Shown here one piece after another: positions 1 to 3,802 of a stretch of 6,690 nt of DNA. Numbering within the stretch: the stretch's first letter is position 1; every line of letters starts with the position of its first letter. The stretch is from the NCBI GenBank assembly GCA_012961565.1, contig DTZC01000142.1:1-6690 (forward strand). Reading direction: 5' to 3'. Below the pieces are notes generated by a model, which saw only the letters and a list, made by a program, of their open reading frames with translations, was not told the origin of the DNA and searched no databases. Position numbers and translations under genes: made by a program. Source of the DNA: Dehalococcoidia bacterium (GTDB lineage: Bacteria; Chloroflexota; Dehalococcoidia; GIF9; UBA5629).

Positions 1-1446
1 CCCCAGCAGAGTATCCTCGCCGCAGACGATGAGTTTTCCCTTCTCCTCATCGCTTATGGCTCGGTCGGTGACTTCAGCTACTTTGCCGCGGACGAAGGTG
101 ACACCTTCTCTGGAAAGTCTCTCGTAGAACTCTTCGTACCCCTTGCCGAAGCAGCGCATGTCGATGTACATCTGGTAGACATCGGCATTTGTCTTTTCCT
201 TTATGAGGTGTGAGTATTTGAGAGCGTACATGCAGCAGACCCGGGAGCAGTATTTATGGTAGTTCTCGTCTCGGCTGCCGACGCAGTGGAGGATGGCGAT
301 GCTCTTGGGCTCAGAGCCGTCTTTGAGGACGATTCTGCCACCGGTAGGTCCTACGGAGTTACAGATTCTCTCGAACTCAAGACCGGTGACGACGTTGGGG
401 AAGCGTCCGTAGCCGTATTTGGCGATAGGGGTGGGGTCGAAGGGGTCATAGCCGGTGGCAACTATTATGTTGCCGACCTCTATCTCGACGATTTTGTCCT
501 GCTGCTCGAAATCGATTGCTTCTCTTTCGCAGAACTTCTCACAGGCACGGCATTTCCCCTTGAGGAAATAGACGCAACTTTCTTTATCTATGACGGGTAT
601 GTTGGGTACTGCTTGTGGAAACGGAGTATAGATGGCTTTTCGCTGGCTCAGCCCGAGGTCGAACTCGCTGGGTGCTTTCCAGGGGCACTTCTCTATGCAG
701 ATACCACAGCCGTTGCATTTGGACTCGTCTACATAGCGTGCCTTTTTTCGGATTTTAGCTTTAAAGTTGCCGATGAAGCCGGAGATTTCCTCGACCTCGC
801 TGTAAGTCATGAGCTCGATGTTAGGGTGCATACCCACTGATGTCATTTTGGGAGTGAGGATACAGGCGGAGCAGTCGAGAGTAGGGAAAGTCTTGTCGAA
901 TTGAATCATGTGTCCGCCGATACTGGGGTCTCTCTCCACCAGATATACTTTGTGCCCGGCATCGGCGATTTCCAGAGCAGCCTGGATGCCGGCGATACCG
1001 CCACCGACGATGAGGGTGTTGGGGTTAACGGAGACCTCTCTGGGCTCCAGCGGCTGGTGATAGTAAACACGCTTAATTGCGGCGCTGACCAACGCTTTTG
1101 CCTTCTTGGTTGCTTCCCCGTGGTCTTCGGTTGTCCAGGAGCAGTGCTCGCGGATGTTTGCCATTTCAAGCAGGTAGGGGTTAATTCCAGCTTCCTGGAT
1201 AGCACGGCGGAAAGTTAATTCGTGCAGCAGCGGGGAGCAAGAGGCGACAACTATCCTGTTGAGTCCCAGGTTCTTGATATCGTCTTTGATCATGCCTTGC
1301 CCCGGGTCGGAGCACATAAACTTATACTCGCGGGCGAGTGCTACTGCAGGCAGTCCTTTGGCAAATTCGACCACCTGTTGCACATCGACGGTTCCAGCTA
1401 TGTTGGAGCCGCAATGGCAGACATAAACACCTATCTTGGGTTCCAT
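1..1446 (-). CDS. hdrA: Heterodisulfide reductase subunit A (HdrA)-like FAD/iron-sulfur protein, 3' end outside window
   Basis: HdrA is the flavin subunit of soluble heterodisulfide reductase-type complexes. In studied members its FAD splits electron pairs between a ferredoxin and the HdrB/C or HdrD thiol-disulfide module. Reading the minus strand gives 482 open codons to the left edge. Seen in order: an N-terminal VCHCGSNIAG motif (C10, C12); CSDPGQ at 45-50; ASCSP near 70; a dinucleotide-binding GGGIAG at 148-153 with the acidic strand end LVERD about 20 residues on; LDCSAC (C192, C195); a ferredoxin motif C244-x2-C247-x2-C250-x3-C254; a second set C291, C299, C302, C306; then C388, C400, C404 and C405. 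The C-terminal part is missing from the window. The start at 1446 has AAAGGAG seven bases upstream; an in-frame ATG at 1467 is the alternative. The gene lies 20 bases after the HdrD-like gene, in the same operon. Family assignment is firm; the physiological acceptor is unknown. Confidence 0.95.
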   Translation of the reverse strand, partial: MEPKIGVYVCHCGSNIAGTVDVQQVVEFAKGLPAVALAREYKFMCSDPGQGMIKDDIKNLGLNRIVVASCSPLLHELTFRRAIQEAGINPYLLEMANIREHCSWTTEDHGEATKKAKALVSAAIKRVYYHQPLEPREVSVNPNTLIVGGGIAGIQAALEIADAGHKVYLVERDPSIGGHMIQFDKTFPTLDCSACILTPKMTSVGMHPNIELMTYSEVEEISGFIGNFKAKIRKKARYVDESKCNGCGICIEKCPWKAPSEFDLGLSQRKAIYTPFPQAVPNIPVIDKESCVYFLKGKCRACEKFCEREAIDFEQQDKIVEIEVGNIIVATGYDPFDPTPIAKYGYGRFPNVVTGLEFERICNSVGPTGGRIVLKDGSEPKSIAILHCVGSRDENYHKYCSRVCCMYALKYSHLIKEKTNADVYQMYIDMRCFGKGYEEFYERLSREGVTFVRGKVAEVTDRAISDEEKGKLIVCGEDTLLG

Positions 1447-1479
1447 ATCTTTGCTCCTTTCAGCCATTATAGTGCCTCC
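1444..1479 (-). promoter_or_regulatory. Two ribosome binding sites serving alternative hdrA starts
   Basis: On the minus strand GGAGG (1475-1479) sits seven bases before an ATG at 1467, whose first base is also the last base of the upstream stop codon (TAATG). AAAGGAG (1454-1460) sits seven bases before a second in-frame ATG at 1446. The first start would be tightly coupled to translation of the HdrD-like gene and adds seven residues (MAERSKD). The second has the longer Shine-Dalgarno match. I prefer 1446, but both are credible. Confidence 0.6.
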
Positions 1480-2615
1480 GCAACGAGTTCTGAAATATCC
1501 CTGACGTCAATCACGTCAGCTTTGTCCATGGTTACCACACTATCGTTGAAATTAGCCATACAGTAGGGGCAACTGATGGCTAAAGTGCTAGCTCCGACGT
1601 CTAACGCCTGTTCAAGTCTCAGTTCGGACATTCGTTCACCCTTTTTGGTCTCCAGCCAGAGCCTGCCAGCACAACCTCCGCAGCACAGAGCATATTCACG
1701 GGAGTCCCTCATTTCGACGAACTCAATGCCCGGGATGCTACTTAGGATTTCCCGGTGCTCGTCATATATGCCTTGCCAGCGTCCCAGGCAGCAGGAATCA
1801 TGGTAGGTGACTTTCTTATTGATCTCTTTGGTAAGTTTTAATCTGCCTTCTGTAATCAGCTCGGCGAGGTACTGGGAAAGGTGGACTACTTCATAATTGC
1901 CGCCGAGCTCGGGGTACTCATCCTTGAAGGTGTGGTAGCAGTGTGGAGAAGTGACGAGGATTTTCTTAACGCCGAGCTGGGCAAAGATGTCTATGTTGGT
2001 TTTGGCTAACCTCTGGAATAAGCCTTCGGCACCTGCCTTACGAATGCTCTCGCCACAGCAGACTACATTGCTATCGGGGATGCCGAAATCCACATTGGCT
2101 TTTTTCAAGATATCAACCGTGGCTCGAGCTGCCTTCTGGGCAGGGGGGTCATAGGTCTGGTAACAGCAGGGGAAGTAAAGTATCTCAGTCCCTGTGGTAA
2201 AGGTCTTGACTCCGAGGTCTTTTGCCCAGTCCATCCGCTTTTCCTGGGGCTCTCCCAGCGGGTTACCCACGGCTGATATGTTTTTCTCGGTAACCCGGAG
2301 TGACTGAGGGACTGCGCCGGCGCCGATTTCTGTGATGACACGACGAATAGCCCTCATGATATAGGGTACGTCAACGCCACGGGGGCAACGCTCAACGCAA
2401 GCCTTGCAGCCAACACATCTCCACACCTCTTCATCCTCGAAGTCAACTGTGCCCAGTTGTGTCTTGTGGATTAGCTTGCGAAGTTCGAAGGTGGTCAATT
2501 GGTTCCAGGGGCAGACGCCAGTGCACAGACCGCACTGGTAACACATTTTGAGGATGTCGCCGCCTTCTTCAACGAGGATATCGGTGGTTTCTTTCATGGG
2601 TGCGATTACTTGCAT
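1467..2615 (-). CDS. HdrD-like iron-sulfur protein: HdrC-type ferredoxin domain fused to two CCG domains
   Basis: This is a 382-residue soluble protein of the heterodisulfide reductase HdrD (fused HdrC-HdrB) type. Such proteins pass electrons through cubane clusters to unusual clusters in CCG domains, which reduce disulfides or related substrates. Seen in order: C25-x2-C28-x2-C31-x3-C35-P and C67-x2-C70-x2-C73-x3-C77-P, two [4Fe-4S] sites; a first CCG domain with CC 150-151, CCG 186-188 and SPHC ending at C226; a second CCG domain with CC 275-276, CCGGC 311-315 and CPYC 349-352. The second has the full family spacing; the first lacks one cysteine of its CxxC. No membrane segment is visible. 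The start at 2615 has AAGGA (2622-2626) six bases upstream. A TTG start at 2684 would fall on the promoter -35 box and is rejected; an ATG at 2597 is also possible. It is the first gene of the operon with hdrA. The substrate cannot be told from sequence. Confidence 0.92.
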   Translation of the reverse strand: MQVIAPMKETTDILVEEGGDILKMCYQCGLCTGVCPWNQLTTFELRKLIHKTQLGTVDFEDEEVWRCVGCKACVERCPRGVDVPYIMRAIRRVITEIGAGAVPQSLRVTEKNISAVGNPLGEPQEKRMDWAKDLGVKTFTTGTEILYFPCCYQTYDPPAQKAARATVDILKKANVDFGIPDSNVVCCGESIRKAGAEGLFQRLAKTNIDIFAQLGVKKILVTSPHCYHTFKDEYPELGGNYEVVHLSQYLAELITEGRLKLTKEINKKVTYHDSCCLGRWQGIYDEHREILSSIPGIEFVEMRDSREYALCCGGCAGRLWLETKKGERMSELRLEQALDVGASTLAISCPYCMANFNDSVVTMDKADVIDVRDISELVAEAL

Positions 2616-2655
2616 GGTGAGTCCTTCCTTTCCGCTTGGATTTTGCAGCCGAAAA

Positions 2656-2684
2656 ATGATATTACATATTCGGGAAAATTTCAA
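2656..2684 (-). promoter_or_regulatory. Sigma-70-type promoter of the hdr operon
   Basis: On the minus strand TTGAAA (2679-2684) and TATCAT (2656-2661) each match the consensus at five of six positions and are separated by exactly 17 bases. Transcription would begin near 2649, giving a leader of about 34 bases that contains the AAGGA ribosome binding site of the HdrD-like gene. This supports the start at 2615. The call is by sequence match only. Confidence 0.65.
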
Positions 2685-2733
2685 GCCTCTGGGGGCTTTT
2701 CTGAAATTCGAGCTGAAGTTTAGCTTGAGGCTT
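2677..2733. repeat. Overlapping inverted repeats upstream of the hdr promoter
   Basis: AAGCC (2683-2687) pairs with GGCTT (2694-2698) across a six-base loop. Outside this, AATTTC (2677-2682) pairs with GAAATT (2703-2708), leaving a four-base bulge. The same left arm, as AAGCCTC (2683-2689), can instead pair with GAGGCTT (2727-2733). The structures are mutually exclusive and overlap the -35 box of the hdr promoter. No good T-run follows on the minus strand, so this is a weak terminator candidate at best. It could be a protein-binding site or chance. Confidence 0.35.
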
Positions 2734-2835
2734 CTTGGCGTGGTCAGTCAGGCAGTTGGTGGGGTGTCATAATGGGTACACTAGAAGATTTGCTCGGGGT
2801 GGGGGTGGATGAAGAGAATGGGGTTTTAAAGGAGG

Positions 2836-2869
2836 GCCCTGGGGAGTCCGCCTACTCCAGAGCCAGGGC
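2836..2869 (-). terminator. Terminator-like hairpin at the end of the mazF-like gene
   Basis: GCCCTGG (2836-2842) pairs with CCAGGGC (2863-2869), and the inner GGAGT (2843-2847) pairs with ACTCC (2854-2858), giving 12 base pairs with a four-base AGAG bulge and a six-base loop. The toxin stop codon (2852-2854) lies at the loop edge, so the 3' arm starts right after translation ends. On the minus strand the tail is CCTCCTTTAAAA, a poor T-tract, so termination may be partial. Confidence 0.55.
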
Positions 2870-3166
2870 AAAGCGGATAGCTTTATCAACTTCATTGAGT
2901 TTCTGTGGACTGAGGCTGGTGAGAAATTCGCGGAGGCAATTTTTGGGGATGATGGTGATGAAATCCAGGTTAGCGGCACATGCTCGTGGCATTCCGTCGG
3001 CTGCCCCCAGATGTACTTCAGAGGGAATGCGACGGATACGTGTGGTGATTGGTGCTATCACAATCAAGGACCGAACTGTGTAAGCTTCATCGCGGGATAG
3101 AAGCAGCACTGGCCGGCGTGCGGCAGGTGGAGCTAGTTCTGCCCACCATATTTCACCCCGTCTCAT
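2852..3166 (-). CDS. mazF: MazF/PemK-family mRNA-cleaving toxin
   Basis: This is a 104-residue type II toxin of the MazF/PemK fold, a family of sequence-specific ribonucleases that cut mRNA and halt growth when the antitoxin is lost. Visible family marks are RGEIWWAEL at 3-11, RRPVLLLSRD at 17-26 and VIAPITTRIR at 36-45. By alignment with Bacillus subtilis MazF, the catalytic Arg and Thr correspond to R18 (in RRPVL) and T41 (in APIT); both are present, so the enzyme looks intact. Length is normal. ATG at 3166 is preceded by GAGGAG (3175-3180) eight bases upstream and overlaps the antitoxin stop codon by four bases (ATGA), the usual coupled layout of such modules. Cleavage sequence cannot be read from the gene. 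Confidence 0.93.
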   Translation of the reverse strand: MRRGEIWWAELAPPAARRPVLLLSRDEAYTVRSLIVIAPITTRIRRIPSEVHLGAADGMPRACAANLDFITIIPKNCLREFLTSLSPQKLNEVDKAIRFALALE

Positions 3167-3420
3167 TCCCAGGTCTCCTCAGCTAGGATGATATTTGCAG
3201 CCAAGCGAGCAGCATCGACTTCTTGGGTAGTCTCAGGCACCTGCCGATATCTATGCAAGTATAGTTCTTTTAGTGACCGCTCTTCTCGTTGTTTGAATAG
3301 GGCTTCCACAGCACGGCGGAAAAATTGACTACGAGTCTCTCCGCTGGCCTGGATTTCACGGTCTATAGCAGTCAGCATCTCTCTGGGAAGACTGATGGCG
3401 ATTTTGATTGTCTTTGGCAT
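3163..3420 (-). CDS. Ribbon-helix-helix (CopG/MazE-like) antitoxin
   Basis: This is an 85-residue small protein with an N-terminal ribbon-helix-helix DNA-binding domain: the beta strand TIKIAISLP (4-12), then REMLTAIDREI (13-23), then the second helix TRSQFFRRAVEALF (30-43). The charged C-terminal half (about 44-85) is expected to wrap and neutralise the MazF-like toxin encoded directly downstream. In this family the antitoxin also represses its own operon, alone and better in complex with toxin. ATG at 3420 has GAGGG (3430-3434) nine bases upstream. Its stop overlaps the toxin start. A palindrome over the promoter is the likely binding site. Family fold is clear; calling it MazE rests on its partner, since antitoxins of several folds pair with MazF. 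Confidence 0.9.
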   Translation of the reverse strand: MPKTIKIAISLPREMLTAIDREIQASGETRSQFFRRAVEALFKQREERSLKELYLHRYRQVPETTQEVDAARLAANIILAEETWE

Positions 3421-3432
3421 GGCATGTTACCC

Positions 3433-3482
3433 TCATACTGTGTTCATACCATAGTATGAAATACTTTGCCGGAGCTTGTCAA
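3433..3482 (-). promoter_or_regulatory. Toxin-antitoxin promoter with palindromic operator
   Basis: On the minus strand a perfect -35 TTGACA (3477-3482) is followed after 18 bases by CATACT (3453-3458), a four-of-six -10. Overlapping the -10 is a perfect inverted repeat, TTCATAC (3443-3449) and GTATGAA (3454-3460), with a four-base centre. A third half-site, TCATAC (3433-3438), lies 11 bases from the matching half-site at 3444, in the same orientation and on the same helix face. Binding of the ribbon-helix-helix antitoxin here would block RNA polymerase, fitting autorepression. The operator role is inferred from position and symmetry. Confidence 0.7.
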
Positions 3483-3713
3483 GTTGGGTGGGCAGCAGAT
3501 TGATTACCGATGTAGGTACAGGGGTTTAGTCAGGCATTATTTTCGCCTGTTGTGCCGGAGTTTAAATCTCGGGAACTCGACCTCGAAGGATCGAGGCTAC
3601 ACCGGTGAGTTAAGCTATATTGATGGAGCTTAGATTGGTGAATTAAGGTGTATCAGGAATGGGTTGTTGCTAAACGCTCTCTGCGGTAGGAGCTTGTGTT
3701 GGTTGAAACATCG
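3483..3713. other. Non-coding gap between divergent genes with several short inverted repeats
   Basis: I find no convincing gene here; the frames are broken by stops and lack ribosome binding sites. It holds a series of small inverted repeats: CAGGC/GCCTG (3531-3535 and 3545-3549), GAGTT/AACTC (3558-3562 and 3574-3578), CCTCGA/TCGAGG (3581-3586 and 3591-3596) and TAAGCT/AGCTTA (3611-3616 and 3627-3632). None has a T-run making it a clear terminator, and I see no strong promoter for a small RNA. It may be spacer, a decayed element or a structured region of unknown role. Confidence 0.5.
3604..3647 (+). repeat. Imperfect 11-base direct repeat
   Basis: GGTGAGTTAAG (3604-3614) recurs as GGTGAATTAAG (3637-3647) with one mismatch, the copies starting 33 bases apart (about three helical turns). 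The TAAGCT/AGCTTA inverted repeat lies between and partly within them. It could be a paired protein-binding site upstream of the mfd promoter, or chance. Confidence 0.4.
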
Positions 3714-3743
3714 TTGGTGGAAGAGCAAGACGCGTGTTACAAT
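3714..3743 (+). promoter_or_regulatory. Extended -10 promoter for mfd
   Basis: TACAAT (3738-3743) matches the -10 consensus at five of six positions and carries the extended TG motif (TGT at 3735-3737). The best -35, TTGGTG (3714-3719), is weak at an 18-base spacing, as is common for extended -10 promoters. Transcription would start near 3750, about 53 bases before the mfd start codon. Confidence 0.55.
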
Positions 3744-3750
3744 TTAGGCA

Positions 3751-3788
3751 GGGCTAGTCCAGACTACCCACGTGGTCATGGCTAGCCC
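3751..3788 (+). promoter_or_regulatory. Stem-loop in the mfd leader next to the ribosome binding site
   Basis: GGGCTAG (3751-3757) pairs with CTAGCCC (3782-3788). Inside, CCA (3759-3761) pairs with TGG (3779-3781) and GAC (3762-3764) with GTC (3775-3777), with single-base bulges T3758 and A3778. That is 13 base pairs closing a ten-base loop. The hairpin would form at the extreme 5' end of the transcript from the predicted promoter and ends two bases before the GAGGT ribosome binding site (3791-3795). It is not followed by a T-run, so a terminator role is unlikely; RNA stabilisation or translational control is possible. Confidence 0.5.
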
Positions 3789-3802
3789 CAGAGGTGTTTG
3801 AT

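Noticed and set aside
256..840. 194-residue plus-strand open frame within hdrA
   Set aside because: It lies antisense to clearly recognisable HdrA sequence, including its ferredoxin motifs, has no credible ribosome binding site and resembles no known family.
2616..2684. N-terminal extension of the HdrD-like protein from a TTG codon at 2684
   Set aside because: The TTG is the first half of a good -35 box, the predicted transcript starts near 2649, and the ATG at 2615 has its own ribosome binding site.
2772..3083. 103-residue plus-strand open frame across the mazF region
   Set aside because: It is antisense to the intact MazF-family toxin, whose catalytic residues and ATGA coupling to the antitoxin are clear.
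3540..3610. tRNA-like arrangement of short stems with a CTCGA stretch
   Set aside because: No seven-base acceptor stem, no GGTTCRA T-loop and no proper anticodon arm can be assembled.
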